Positions 33,241 to 43,995 of a stretch of 64,000 nucleotides of DNA are shown in pieces. The notes beneath the pieces are model-generated. The model made no database searches. It worked only from the letters and a program-made list of their open reading frames with translations, and had not been told where the DNA came from. Location of the stretch: the NCBI GenBank assembly GCA_003427395.1, contig BFEA01000505.1, positions 864,398 to 928,397 on the forward strand, given 5' to 3'. Source of the DNA: Chara braunii (Eukaryota; Streptophyta; Charophyceae; Charales; Characeae). Numbering within the stretch: position 1 is the stretch's first letter; the number at the start of each line of letters is the position of its first letter. A program made the translations under genes and the position numbers.

Positions 33241-36200
33241 TCGTTCAGTCGCAAACAAAACTGCCTTCCTCCCGGCCCCCCCCCTGATGCAACCCCTTGT
33301 GACAATCTGCTTTCAGGCAATCAAAGAAACTGAAACTGAGACTTGCATGCATTCCTTTACTTTATCTGAGTCATGTCCTGAAAGCCAAACCAAAAGTCAA
33401 AGCAGGGATACATGTCGTATACTCAGTCAAAACCCAACAGGCAGTACAGATAGGGGCTAATATCTGGGTTTATAAAGGGAAAGCAACAATTACCTTTCAA
33501 TTCCCTGCCTCCAGAACTCCTCCTAAATTCCGGCAGAGCTCCCGCAATCGGTGGGTGGACTCCCCACAGAGTCTTGACGCGGATTACGGGTTGCAATCCC
33601 ACCTGCCACCTTCCTCTCAGAACCAATAGACTAGACTGAGAGTGAGAAGGGTAGAGGTAGAAGATTTCAGTCTCTCAGATCCAAGAGAGGTGCACTCAAA
33701 CTCGCGTGAGAAGGCCTTGATACCTTCATTTGCCTGAGGGCCCCGCAATGGCGGCCAATCATATGCCGCAACTTGGTCAACTAAAATCAAACCTTCGACT
33801 GTTGACCTCCCTAGCAGCTTCTCATGAATCGCAGCAATACCTCCCCTTCAGTAAGTGCAGTACTTTAAGTTACAGCAAAGGTTCTCCCTTAATCAAGTAG
33901 TTGTTCCCTCCAAATCAGGTCGTCGTTATGTAGCCCAAACCTAATCTTCTTCTGTGTCGTAATGAACCCAGCAAGGCGGCTCAATCGGATAAACGACAGA
34001 TAGAAAGCAGGCAACCGGTCGCGCAATCTATTATCAACCGCTGCCCATACTCTAAACACAATCGCAACCAGCAGCATATGCATGCACAGTCCACCACCCA
34101 CATCAGTATGAGCTTGGTAACAGTAGTGTGCCCCTGCACAACTCACTCCCGGTAGCAATCCATGCCGCGGTCAACAACACGACCAACACTCAGCCACCTG
34201 AAAGCAGCATGGGGTGGGCCACCGTCAGATCATGTCCTGATGCTTCCTCCCTTAACTGCAGGTAAGCTCGCAAACTTGTGACTTGCCTCTTATCCCTTGA
34301 AATAAAGAGATGCGCAGCGTGCGGGCCGACAGGTAAGCCCTTAATCACGCGGCTTTCCTTAGGCATGTCAAACATGCCCCTGCACTCACGGCTGCCCCCA
34401 CGTCACTTTCGTTGGCCCGGTCAGCGAAGCCCAAGATTGTATCAACAACATGGCCACGCCACATAACGCACACATCAATCCATAGACTCCCTATGCAATG
34501 CACGCGAGACTCAGGCAGCGGCGCAGCAGCGGGGCGCCGTCAAGGACACTCAGACAGTCGACACGGAGTAAGTCAGCCACTTTGCATCACAGTTGAACCC
34601 CACAGACTGTCGGTTCCTACTACTCACTCAGCCAAAAAGTCACTCCGACGAGCTTCCGTTATCACCTACAGGTAGCATGGACATCCGAATCGGACCGCCC
34701 CCACCTCGATGTGCCTAGCTCGATGGGTAGCAGGCTCCCGGCCCCATTTCTTCCTCTACTCAGGTACGTGACCTCTCTCCCTTTCTCCCTCTATTCGCAT
34801 GTTGCTTGCTTCAGTCGAGTCCTGAGCATAGCTCCCCGCCACTATGCCCTGCGAGAAATGGTGATGAATCTTCCCCTTAAACGCGGGGAGATTTATGATA
34901 CTCTTATGTAGGCACAACCCTTTTTTTCTCTCTACTCTTTCATCCCCATTCGCATGCAGTCCACCCTAGTTCGCTCTACAGCATAACTTTCCACCACCTA
35001 TGCATGTCAAAATACGGATGAATCTTCCCCGAAAATGTGGGAAGATACGTTACACTTCTACGTAGAAACACGCTACTCTCTCTCAGGCGCAGCTCCTACC
35101 CATCCTTCCCCCAAACCTACTCGCTAATAGCCCAAACTAACCACGTAATCTAACTCGCAGCTATAGGAAACCTTTGTTTAGCATCCTCCCTCGCCCCATT
35201 CCGCGGAGAATCGGGGGAGAAAGGCATTTCCCATCTCTCCATCTCTTTGCTCTTGACTACTCCGCGCACCAGATCTTCACTCTAACTCTATTTCCACTAA
35301 CCTTTTCCTAAAACTGACCTTACCTCCGAGGTCGCCCGGCCATAAAACCCCTGTATAGCACTTTCTCCCATCTGATTTCATCGAGGATCGATGGAATAAC
35401 GACTTCTTCCTCTATGCTCACCCCTACCTCCGCCATACCCCGATTCACCACCTTCGTTGTCTAGCTCCCACATCACTAACTTTCGCTTAAAACTAACCGC
35501 CTAACTAGGTTCGCCCGGGGTCAAAACCCCCGGATCGCCCCTTTCCTTCCCCGAATCCGCCTTCAATTCACAGCGCCCTCTCTTATCCGCTGTGCCGAAG
35601 CCTCATCCGCCATCTCCGTTTTCTTCCCCTACCGAATGTATCAGGCGTGACATTGCGCCCGGGTCCATTCCCCTACTTCGCTCTTCACTGTCTCAGCACC
35701 CGGCGCCCGTTGCGTGACCACTCCGCTACCACGCCTCTCGGCTCTCCCCCTGCCTGTTACTCTGCTGCGCACAGTCGGCCTCACCACCAGCCCGCTTTTT
35801 CCTTATCGCGCACGCACCCGACGCACTTTCGCGTCCGGGTTCATCTCTACTTCCACACCCACCGTCTGCCCTGTCTGCTCCGCCTCACCTCCCGCTGCGC
35901 TCGCCCGCTGCCTTCCGTCACTCCCCCGTCCGTTGCTCGCCGCTGCTAGCGCAGCGGCTGTTCCCACAACAGCACGACATGCTGTCTCGTTCCGCAGCCT
36001 CAGCACCCGTGGCTTTCTCCGCCTCGCCCGCAGTACTCCACACCGCTGTGGCCAGCCCGACAACTGCAGCGCTCCACCTTTCCTTGCGCTGCGCTGCCCC
36101 GCTGTCTCACCGACGGTCTCCGCGCTCCCTTTCCACCATCTCTGTCGCCGTCGTACCTGGCCCAAGACCCCGGCAAAATCCATCCGCCTCTCTCTTCTTT

Positions 36201-37050
36201 CCTACACTCCGTCCTTCTTTCCGTTCTTTACTCCGTCCTAGGGCTGACGCCAATCCGTGCGTTAGATTGTCACTTTGTTTATAGCGCCCGGCCATCCAGT
36301 CGATCTATAGAACTTTACTAGCCAGTAAGCTGCAACGACCCCGCTAATCCCTCGCCCCTACACACAGGTCTGGACGAGTGGTTGGCACAGCAGCGCTACT
36401 GCTGTTGTGCCACAACCTCCTTCGCCCTCTTCCTCCGGGCAGGGCCCGCCACCTTCTCGGCCTTGCAGCAAGTAAGTTCCACCTTGACTTTCTCTTGACA
36501 ACCCGCAAGGCCGTAGACGAGGGCCCGCTACAAGCCTAAGAGTGGCCTGGGTGGGAATGGGCCCGGTGCCGATCTCGGTAGTAGTGGCAAATATTCAAAT
36601 GGGAACTTTGAAGCCTGAAGGGGAGGTGAGCCCCCCGTGAACAGCCTCCGCGGCCTTTACTGTTGCGGGCCTCCGTGCGGTGCCCGCCTATGCCCCGACA
36701 TAGTTCTCGTCTTGTCGGGCCCCAACATCATGCTCACACTTGAAGCTTTCTCAGTGGATCACGGTTGGCAGGTGGTGCATCTGCAGTCACCCCGCCACTC
36801 TACCGCTTCGAGGGCTAACCATCCATCGGACTACATACACGTCGAAACTCCTCGGTCCGTATTTCAACGATGGCGGAATAGGGGACTTTCGCCAGCATCC
36901 CAAGTATGTAAGAAACCATAGGTCAACCCACGGGAGCGCCCGCTCGAGGTCCTTGACCGCCGTGACGGCCTCCAAGTCTACCGCCGCGCTTGAGTCAAGG
37001 AGCGCCGGAGCAAAAATAATTAATACAACAACAATAAAAAAAAGTTATTC
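33241..37050. other. Insertion interior, GC-rich, no gene
   Basis: About 3.8 kb of mainly pyrimidine-rich sequence. Open frames of up to 175 codons at 35647-36284 are Ser/Pro/Ala/Arg-rich in all three frames and look like composition artefacts. Around 34860, 35025, 35205 and 35385 there are loosely related GATGAATCTTCCCC...GGGGAGA-type blocks, a weak ~175 base repeat. Confidence 0.4.
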
Positions 37051-37639
37051 ATAAATTTTTAAATGTCTGAATACCGCGAACGAGAAAAAGGGACCGTTAG
37101 TACCGCTCTGACGCTGCCGATGGTAACACCACGGGGGATAGCCCTGTCGGGCCCTTCGCGCCATACTGAAGTTTCCGCACCACTGTCGCTCGACCTCGAT
37201 CTCTGAATCTCCTTGACGAAAGTCTGATACCGTAACCAATAGCGCTAGGCCCAAGTCTGGGTTTAGCTCTGGCGGGCGCCTAAATAGACAGACACTGCGC
37301 GACACGCCAAGCTACCGAAACGCCTCCAGAAGTCACATTGTTATCGACGTCGTCCCCCGCACGTACGCACAGGTCACGGTCAGGCTCATTAATGAAAAGG
37401 CAGAATTTTTTTAATCATAATGTAAGTCAGAAATAAATGAAATAAAGATAAAGATACGGATCCGGCCGGCGATCCCGCCAATTCCTCACTCATCAACAAG
37501 ATGAAATCACGCGCGCCTAAAGCCTGTGCGCCCACACACTCTCTACTCTAGTCAACCACCCTGTCAAACGTCAACCACAAACACAGTCGCGCCTGGCGTG
37601 GTGTACTTAAACTTTAAACCAAACTATTTTTCTGTCGCT

Positions 37640-37690
37640 TGCAAAAACCAGGGTGGATACCCTTGTAAGGGTATTCGCACCGACAGCGTG
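37640..37690 (+). other. Short block resembling the inner end of the Tn1 TIR
   Basis: AAGGGTATTCGCACCGACAG closely matches AAGGGTATTTGCCCCGACAG inside the left TIR of Tn1 (4253-4272), and both are preceded by AAAAACC. The hairpin ATACCCTT-GT-AAGGGTAT also resembles the one in the right TIR. It sits exactly at the pol side of the insertion, so it may mark a transposon footprint. Confidence 0.35.
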
Positions 37691-38716
37691 ACGGAAGATG
37701 CGGGAGGAAAGAGCGGCGACAACGACCAACCAATGGCCGATGTCAAAGTTGTGGAGGAAAAGAAGGAAGAGCCCGCTTCACCCAAATCGCCTAAGAAGAG
37801 GGGGCCTAAGAAGTTCGAAATGAAATGCACTTTGGATGAGATAGACATGGTAGCCCCCTTTAGGAGAACCCTAATGCAGCCTATGCAGTGCACGCTTCTG
37901 GAATATCTGGTGGCCAGCAAGAGCGCCAGGGAAAAACTCATGAGCATCACGAGGAAGGTGAGAGTCCCGCTCGCCGGGGGACCCACGGTGTTGGGGGATG
38001 GTCCAGCCAAGGAAGAAGTACAGTCCTCCCGCATTACCATAGAGGAACTGCCAGCCAACTTCTTCTCGGGTGAAGAGACCAAAAAGTTATATGTGTTAGG
38101 TAGCGGCCAGCTCCAGGCAGTGGTAAGTGGGAAGAAGATGATGCCTCTAGTAGACAATGGGTCCGAGTCTACGGTGTGTAGGGACTCCATCACGTGGGAG
38201 TTAGGCTTGGAGATAGATCGGGGGGTATCAATGTCGATGGTAGTGGCTGATAACAAGCTGCAACCGGCGGAAGGGGTGTGTCATAGCCCCGTGATCGAGG
38301 TCGCGGGCGTTGAGACCTCGGTCCCAATATTTTCTGTAAAAGAGTGTTCCTCCGAGTTGATCCTCGGTACAATCTGGCTAAGCGTGGTTCACGCTACCAC
38401 GGTTGACCTGCCTGATGGAAGTCAGACCCTCTCAATCCAAAGTCCGGATGGAATACGGGTGGTCCTAAGGACCGTGGACGCGCAAGATGAAAGAAACAGA
38501 ACCCACATTCCTAGGAGGAAGGGGAGTCAGTCGAGGGTGTGCCAAGTCCGTCTGGAGGAGGCACCCCTGACGGATAAGGAACCCAAGGGGGACCAATTGG
38601 AGGTCGAAGATGTAGGGGATAGGATTGTGATTAACGGTATGGGGTACGAGAAGGAGGACGAGGAGGAGGAATTCGATGGGTGTGTGAGGTTGTCTTTTTT
38701 GGAGGAATCTGACTAG
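37691..38716 (+). CDS. pol: R1 protease domain segment of pol
   Basis: The open frame begins at ATG 37526, but its first ~55 codons come from the insertion junction, so I start at the pol-like sequence. A charged linker is followed by RGPKKFEMKCTLDEIDMVAP, continuing FRRTLMQPMQCTLLEYL, typical of the region before the protease in this type of Gypsy element. The retropepsin core is LVDNGSESTVC, with the catalytic Asp kept and DNG in place of the common DSG/DTG. The flap and second strand follow, and ELILGTIWL corresponds to the ILG motif. The acidic C-terminus ends at 38714-38716. The next pol frame opens 26 bases later in another frame. Confidence 0.75.
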   Translation, partial: TEDAGGKSGDNDQPMADVKVVEEKKEEPASPKSPKKRGPKKFEMKCTLDEIDMVAPFRRTLMQPMQCTLLEYLVASKSAREKLMSITRKVRVPLAGGPTVLGDGPAKEEVQSSRITIEELPANFFSGEETKKLYVLGSGQLQAVVSGKKMMPLVDNGSESTVCRDSITWELGLEIDRGVSMSMVVADNKLQPAEGVCHSPVIEVAGVETSVPIFSVKECSSELILGTIWLSVVHATTVDLPDGSQTLSIQSPDGIRVVLRTVDAQDERNRTHIPRRKGSQSRVCQVRLEEAPLTDKEPKGDQLEVEDVGDRIVINGMGYEKEDEEEEFDGCVRLSFLEESD

Positions 38717-38742
38717 CCGGCGGCATTAAGAAGCACAAAATT

Positions 38743-40303
38743 GTGGCGGAAAAGGTAAAACCCGCCGCGGTCAGCCGGGATAGAACGGGGGAAGCTACGA
38801 TATCGGAGGAAGAGATTGTCGATATCATCTGGAAAAGAAAAGAGACTGAAGGGCAAAGAATTACGGTCGATCGGTTGGCTAAGATGGATATAGGGGATGG
38901 CAACCTCACAAGAGAGGAGAGGGAGTTCGTGGTCATGACCCTGAGAAGTTGCGATAAGGCCATAGCATTCGATGACTCGGAGAAGGGAAGGATCGACCCG
39001 AGGTACACTAAGCCAGTCCGGATCCACACGATTCCACACGTGCCTTGGAAGGATAGGCCCCAGTGGAAGTATGCTCAAAAAGAGTAAGAGGAGATCGTGG
39101 TCTTCATTAAGGAAAAGATAAGGACTTTCATTGCGGAGCCTTGCGAGAGTGTCTACTCCAATAAGTGGTTCTTTCTAAGAAAGGGGGTAGCAACAAACTG
39201 AGATGGATTCAAAACCTCCAAAGGACCAATGCGGTCACCGTAAGGCTCGTAGGATCCATACCCGAGGCCGACTTGCTAGCGGAAGGGTCGGCAGGTCGCT
39301 CAATATACTCGATCTGCAATCTCTTCTCAGGGTATGACGAGATCCCCTTAGAGGCTTAGACTACCGAGATAGGCACATGACCGCCATGCATACGCCTCTA
39401 AGGCTGGTCCAAACGATGGTGGTACCAATTGGGTGGACGAACGGCGTGGTTGTGTTCCAAAGGGCCACGATTGCGGTCATCAAGGAGTTCATACCTGAAA
39501 AGGTGGAAGTCTTCCTTGACGACTTCCCGATAAAAGGGTCGGTCGAACGGGATGAGACGGAGGTCTTTCCCGAGGTAAGAAGGTTCGTAGTAGACCATAT
39601 GAGCGATGTTAGGAATGTCATTGTGAAATTGGACGATGCTAACCTCACGATGAGCGGAACCAAGAGTCGCTGGTGCGTATCGTCCATTAAGATACTGGGG
39701 TTCATCTGCGACAAAGATGGGTGGAGGCCCGATCCCGAGAAATTGGTAAAATTGATGACCTGGTCGTCGCCACTTAAATCCATAACGGAGGTCAGGCAGT
39801 TTCTAGGGGTGGTGGGCTACTGGCGAATCTTCATAAAAGGCTACGGTGAGAAAGCAAAGCCTCTTAGGCGGTTACTCAGGAAGACGGAAGGATGGGATTG
39901 GGGGAAAGAACAGGCCTCGGTCATGGAAGCCCTTAAAGAGGAGTTCCGCAAAGGGGGGCAGGTCCTAGGAGTTCCATTCTTCGAAGAGGAGGAGAGCTGC
40001 CCATTAATAGTATCCACAGATGCAGGGCCCAACTCGGTCGGAGGCCTCCTGTCTCAAAAAGATGGAGAGGGGAGGGAAAGACCTTTACGATTCGAGAGTA
40101 CGACCTTGAACCCCGCCGAGCGAAATTACAGCCAATTCAAAAAGGAAGTGTTAGGGGTACTGCATTGCCTAAAGGTCTTCCGTCATTACCTATACGGGCG
40201 ACGATTTCTCTTGAGGGTAGACCCGACAGCAGTGGCCACGGTCCTCCCAAAAGGATTTCTCGCTGACCGATCCGACCATCGCCCGCTGGATGATACATAT
40301 TAG
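38743..40303 (+). pseudogene. pol: R1 reverse transcriptase and RNase H, several lesions
   Basis: The N-terminal RT segment (38743-39087) has HTIPHVPWKDRPQWKY, then a stop. The palm is readable across frames. Domain A reads SIYSICNLFSGYDEIPLE, where the catalytic Asp before LFSGY is Asn (39318-39320). A stop follows at 39357, then MHTPLRLVQTMVVPIGWTNG. Domain C keeps VFLDDFPIKG (Asp-Asp near 39517-39522). The thumb/connection has GFICDKDGWRPDPEKL and VRQFLGVVGYWRIFIKGYGE. RNase H has STDAGPNSVGGLLSQ, ST.LNPAERNYSQFKKEVLG and FRHYLYGRRF. The frame breaks near 40290. Order and motifs are Ty3/Gypsy. Loss of the domain A Asp alone would inactivate RT. Confidence 0.85.
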
Positions 40304-41195
40304 GTTTTACGACTATAGGGTCGAGAGGATATCGGGGTCTAAAAATCAGGTTGCGGACGGATTGTCCCGGCTGCCCATTCATGAAGAAGACCTACCGAGG
40401 CTCGAAGAGGGAGCGGTAGCGATGACCCAAGAAGAAGTAATGAGAATAGCCGCTAATAGGTCACAAATAGCGGGGTGCAGCCGGGAAGAGGAAGGGGCCC
40501 CTAGGACTTTTCTCGCTAATCTCTATGACGGGAAGTACCGGGACATTGGACTGTACTTAGCCGATAGGGAAACGGGGGCCGAAAGAATCCGTTAAGAGGC
40601 GCTGGGGTATTGCCTGCGAGGAGGTCATCTCTTCAAGAGGCCTACCAAGTTTGCGATACCCATGAGGGTACTGTGCGATCCGGAGGAAAGGAGGGCGGTC
40701 ATAGAGGAACTCCACGACGGAGTCGTTGGAGGTCATAGGGGGGTGAAGGGTACGTTCGATAAGATCCGTAGGCTTTATTGGTGGGACGGGCAATACACAG
40801 AAGTGGAAAAGTACTGTTCAACATGTGAGGCTTGCCAGAAGAGGGCGATGGTTCGATACAAAGAGCCCTTAGTTCCATCGCTTCCCACGGTTCCGGGTGA
40901 GAAGGTCCACGTAGATTTAGTAACCATGTCAAAAGGGGTCGGGGGACTTCGGTATATAATCAACGACCGGGATGACCTCACCGGGTTCGTGGAAGCAAAG
41001 GCCATTAAGAAGAAGACGGCAGAGGAGGTAAGTGAATTTCTCCTTGAATATATCGCGCGGTACGGGTGTGTAGGGAGAATAGTCATGGATAGGGGCGCAC
41101 AGTTCTTGAGTCAAAAGGTCAAGGCATATTGGAAAAAGCAGGGATCGGGGCGGCCTATACAACCGCTTATCACCCCCAAAGCAATGCACCGGTAG
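40290..41195 (+). pseudogene. pol: R1 RNase H end and integrase N-terminal/core, with a stop and frameshift
   Basis: The frame begins with FYDYRVERISGSKNQVADGL, continuing SRLP, the usual RNase H-integrase link. A TAA occurs near 40593, then the same frame resumes. The zinc-binding HHCC domain reads ELHDGVVGGHRG and YCSTCEACQKR (about 40708-40845). The core has VHVDLVTM with the first Asp and IVMDRGAQFLSQ with the second. The frame is lost near 41140, where the sequence continues in the next frame at 41129. Confidence 0.8.
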
Positions 41196-42127
41196 ATAGG
41201 GGTCACCAGACGCTTGTGGACGCTCTAGCAAAATGGTGCAAAGGCCGCGCGAAACAGTGGCCGAGGTATTTGCGGTACTCGGTTTGGGCCGATAATATCA
41301 CGGTCAAATCCAGTACGAGGTACCCTCCTTACACCCTTTGGTTCGGTAGGCATTGTCCCCTACCCATCGAATTCCACATTGACACTTGGACGAGCGTCTC
41401 ATGGAAAACCAACATGTCTAGGGATGAGCTGTTGGAGGCACGGATACAGCAAATAGCCGAGAACTTGGATACCGGGGTAACCGCGGCCAGTGAGAACGTT
41501 GAGAGAGAGAGGGTGAAAGGGAAAGATAGGTGGGACAAAAATCTGCGGGTCCGAAAGACACCGATAGGGATGAACGACCTGGTGCTGATGTACGATTCGT
41601 CACTAGAAAAGACCTGGAGCCGGAAATTGGCAAGCCGATGGATGGGGCCGTATAAGGTCCTAAAGAGATGGGATGGGGGGGCTTACATGTTCGCGGAATT
41701 AGATGGGAGTAGGCTATGGGACCCTATCGCGGGGGCTCGCCTCAAAATCTTCCGGTCGAGAGGGACCCTTGGGGAAGGGTCGGGGCGGAAAGGAAAAGAG
41801 GCTATTGACATAGAGGTGAGCATAACCCACGAAAAAAGGGAGACCTCCAAACAAGGAGCCTCTTCTCGACCCCCAAAGAAAGGGTATAAGGTTCGGAAAA
41901 CTGCCCTACCAAAGACCCCTAGGAAGAAGAAACGACCGAGGGAGGATGACGGAGATACTGACCGATTGGGGAAACGCAGGTTGAACGAAAAAAGAAATGC
42001 GTCGAGAAAGGCCCTGGGACCCAAACGTGAGAGAGAGGAGAGAAAACGGAAGAGAGAGAGGCGTAAGAAGAGGATGAGGGAACGAGACGGGCGTAAAAAG
42101 GGGAGGAGAGTGGTGTACCATAGTTAG
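41129..42127 (+). CDS. pol: R1 integrase core end, C-terminal domain and basic tail
   Basis: 332 codons. It starts within the core at AAYTTAYHPQSNAPVDRGHQ. The residue that would be the catalytic Glu of the D,D,E triad (usually ER(G/A)H) is Asp here. The C-terminal part has KTWSRKLASRWMGPYKVLKR and GAYMFAELDGSRLWDP, the conserved GPY/F-type module. The last ~110 residues are extremely rich in Lys, Arg and Glu (KRKRERRKKRMRERDGR), like basic tails that target integrase to chromatin (inference). It ends at TAG 42125-42127, with no chromodomain visible. Confidence 0.8.
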   Translation: MEKAGIGAAYTTAYHPQSNAPVDRGHQTLVDALAKWCKGRAKQWPRYLRYSVWADNITVKSSTRYPPYTLWFGRHCPLPIEFHIDTWTSVSWKTNMSRDELLEARIQQIAENLDTGVTAASENVERERVKGKDRWDKNLRVRKTPIGMNDLVLMYDSSLEKTWSRKLASRWMGPYKVLKRWDGGAYMFAELDGSRLWDPIAGARLKIFRSRGTLGEGSGRKGKEAIDIEVSITHEKRETSKQGASSRPPKKGYKVRKTALPKTPRKKKRPREDDGDTDRLGKRRLNEKRNASRKALGPKREREERKRKRERRKKRMRERDGRKKGRRVVYHS

Positions 42128-42467
42128 GAAAACGTGTTTCCGGGAAAGGTGATATGCCGAAGGGAAAATTGTACCATAATGTACCATGGCTAGGGAAACG
42201 GGTGTCGTGAGGGGCGATGAGTCGTAATCCCGAGAAGGTATTGTACCATAGACCGGTGTCATAGGGTAGGAATGTGCCGTGGGTCATGGATGGCGTCGTG
42301 AGAAAACAATGGGGTTAAGTCTGGTGAAAAGAAAGGACAACGTAATCTAACCGGGAAAATGGGATAAAATGGAAGAAACATTTCATGAGTAAACGTCGGG
42401 CGAAAGGCAACGGTTAAAAGAAAGGGGGGGCCATGAAAGAGACTCACCGGGGACGGCGAGAATTGGG
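42128..42467 (+). other. R1 3' untranslated region
   Basis: TGTACCATA and related words recur (42113, 42170, 42180, 42243). A polypurine run AAAAGAAAGGGGGGG at 42416-42430 is a candidate polypurine tract, but no LTR start follows directly. Confidence 0.4.
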
Positions 42468-42590
42468 GTGTGGGCCTATGTATCCCCCAAGGCCACGGTC
42501 ACCGCAGGCACGACCGCGGCCTATACGGTCGACCGCGGGCCCGCGGTCATGACCGTGCCGGTCGCGGTCGAAAAAGGCGCGCCGCGGGCA
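42468..42590. repeat. Palindrome-rich GACCGCGGTC field
   Basis: Overlapping palindromic words: GACCGCGG, GGTCGACC, GCGGGCCCGC, CGGTCATGACCG and CGACCGCG. The opening words CCTATGTATCCCCC recur in reverse complement at 43972-43985, beside the right LTR. The field and its mirror flank the assembly gap. Confidence 0.6.
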
Positions 42591-42659
42591 AGAGGAGGGG
42601 TGTACCCGAGTTCGGGGTCGGGATTCCGGGGGCGCACCCGAGGCCCCACCCCCCCACAT

Positions 42660-42810
42660 TGAAAAAAAATAATTAAAAAAAAAAATGGGGGGGTCCATTT
42701 TAGAGGGGAGAGGTAAATAATGAACCCCCTTTCATTGTTTTTTTTTTTACTTTTCTCTTTTCCGTTCTATTGAACCATTGCCAAGTATTTTATTGTTTTT
42801 TTTTTTTTTT
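42660..42810. other. A/T homopolymer-rich edge of gap
   Basis: Runs of A (42661-42684) and T (42738-42749, 42796-42810) lead into the gap. No coding signal. Confidence 0.7.
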
Positions 42811-43406
42811 NNNNNNNNNNNNNNNNNNNNNNNNNNNNNNNNNNNNNNNNNNNNNNNNNNNNNNNNNNNNNNNNNNNNNNNNNNNNNNNNNNNNNNNNNN
42901 NNNNNNNNNNNNNNNNNNNNNNNNNNNNNNNNNNNNNNNNNNNNNNNNNNNNNNNNNNNNNNNNNNNNNNNNNNNNNNNNNNNNNNNNNNNNNNNNNNNN
43001 NNNNNNNNNNNNNNNNNNNNNNNNNNNNNNNNNNNNNNNNNNNNNNNNNNNNNNNNNNNNNNNNNNNNNNNNNNNNNNNNNNNNNNNNNNNNNNNNNNNN
43101 NNNNNNNNNNNNNNNNNNNNNNNNNNNNNNNNNNNNNNNNNNNNNNNNNNNNNNNNNNNNNNNNNNNNNNNNNNNNNNNNNNNNNNNNNNNNNNNNNNNN
43201 NNNNNNNNNNNNNNNNNNNNNNNNNNNNNNNNNNNNNNNNNNNNNNNNNNNNNNNNNNNNNNNNNNNNNNNNNNNNNNNNNNNNNNNNNNNNNNNNNNNN
43301 NNNNNNNNNNNNNNNNNNNNNNNNNNNNNNNNNNNNNNNNNNNNNNNNNNNNNNNNNNNNNNNNNNNNNNNNNNNNNNNNNNNNNNNNNNNNNNNNNNNN
43401 NNNNNN
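42811..43406. other. Assembly gap (596 N)
   Basis: All N. The right edge is followed at once by a misplaced LTR fragment and a Tn5 mosaic-end sequence, so the join is suspect. Confidence 0.98.
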
Positions 43407-43453
43407 GCGAAAGGAGTCGTGAACCAGGGACGTATGAACAGATGTGTATAAGA

Positions 43454-43458
<5 letters not shown>
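43407..43458. other. Nextera/Tn5 mosaic-end adapter joined to an LTR fragment (artefact)
   Basis: Bases 43407-43440 are identical to 48454-48487 inside the right LTR. AGATGTGTATAAGAGACAG at 43440-43458 is exactly the 19 base Tn5 mosaic end used in Nextera libraries. A CA repeat follows. This is library adapter left in the assembly and not native DNA. Confidence 0.95.
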
Positions 43459-43484
<26 letters not shown>

Positions 43485-43485
43485 G

Positions 43486-43549
<64 letters not shown>

Positions 43550-43603
43550 GCGAGGGGGTCGAACCCGTTGTTTTTTTATTTTCTCTTTTTTTCTTTTTTT
43601 TTC

Positions 43604-43634
<31 letters not shown>

Positions 43635-43682
43635 GGGGAAGGGGTCGCCCTTCCCCCCCCACATGCACACACACACACACAC
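43459..43682. repeat. (CA)n and (ATTG)n microsatellites
   Basis: CA repeats at 43459-43545 and 43665-43682, with a GATT/ATTG tetranucleotide run at 43602-43632 between them. Confidence 0.9.
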
Positions 43683-43949
43683 GAAAAAATAAAAAATTTC
43701 CTTTTTCTTATTATTTTTTTTTTTATTAAAATACATGTTTTTTGGTTTTCTATTTTTTTTAAATAAGAAAACACTTTAAAATCCGAAAAAATAATTACCG
43801 TGTTGTAGGGCTCTTCAAACCCTACAACCCTATATTTTGTTTTTTGTTTTTGGTCTATTATTTTTTTTTTTTTAAATGTTTGAAATTCTCGGCCCCACCC
43901 AACCGCAAGGCCGACCTCAGCGGTTGGGATCCCGACCGCGGGCCGAGAT

Positions 43950-43985
43950 GGACCCCGCGGTCATGACCGCGGGGGATACATAGGT
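43950..43985. repeat. 22 bp perfect palindrome with core CCGCGGTCATGACCGCGG
   Basis: The 18 base core is its own reverse complement and is extended by two C/G pairs each side, near 43955-43976. It ends about 20 bases before the LTR start TGTCGG. The same words occur in imperfect form at 42540-42556. Confidence 0.7.
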
Positions 43986-43995
43986 GTGGGCTGGT

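Larger units (their letters stand above)
30085..37650. mobile_element. ~7.5 kb insertion separating R1 gag from pol
   Basis: Gag-like sequence ends near 30080, and the spacer that normally precedes protease begins near 37685. No Gypsy coding sequence lies between. I cannot find clear TIRs, LTRs or a target-site duplication at these edges, so the insertion may be composite and the limits are approximate. Contents: an AT-rich section (31150-33250) with three copies of a CGGCA..CTTCCC motif and a hairpin array, then GC-rich sequence (33250-36450) without genes, then a short AT-rich end. A C-terminal-like peptide SGRVRQPYLSRA is encoded at 30230-30270. Confidence 0.55.
23393..42127 (+). mobile_element. 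R1: giant Ty3/Gypsy body with accessory module array, gag and pol
   Basis: Plus-strand order: modules A, B, C and D, a coiled-coil ORF, the SRAWRE-type ORF, module E, gag with CCHC knuckle, a ~7.5 kb insertion, protease, RT, RNase H, integrase. The RT-RNH-IN order is Ty3/Gypsy. The coding span without the insertion is about 11.2 kb, of which about 4.4 kb precede gag. No 5' LTR lies directly upstream in the same orientation. A 3' LTR candidate in plus orientation is at 43996-48630. Stops, frameshifts and lost catalytic residues show it is dead. Confidence 0.8.

Noticed and set aside
35647-36284. 175-codon Ser/Pro/Ala-rich frame as a gene
   Set aside because: All frames of this pyrimidine-rich stretch are open with similar composition, and the minus strand is open too.
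42747-43774. Open frames of 200-335 codons across the second N gap
   Set aside because: Same N artefact, with homopolymer and CA repeat edges and adapter sequence.
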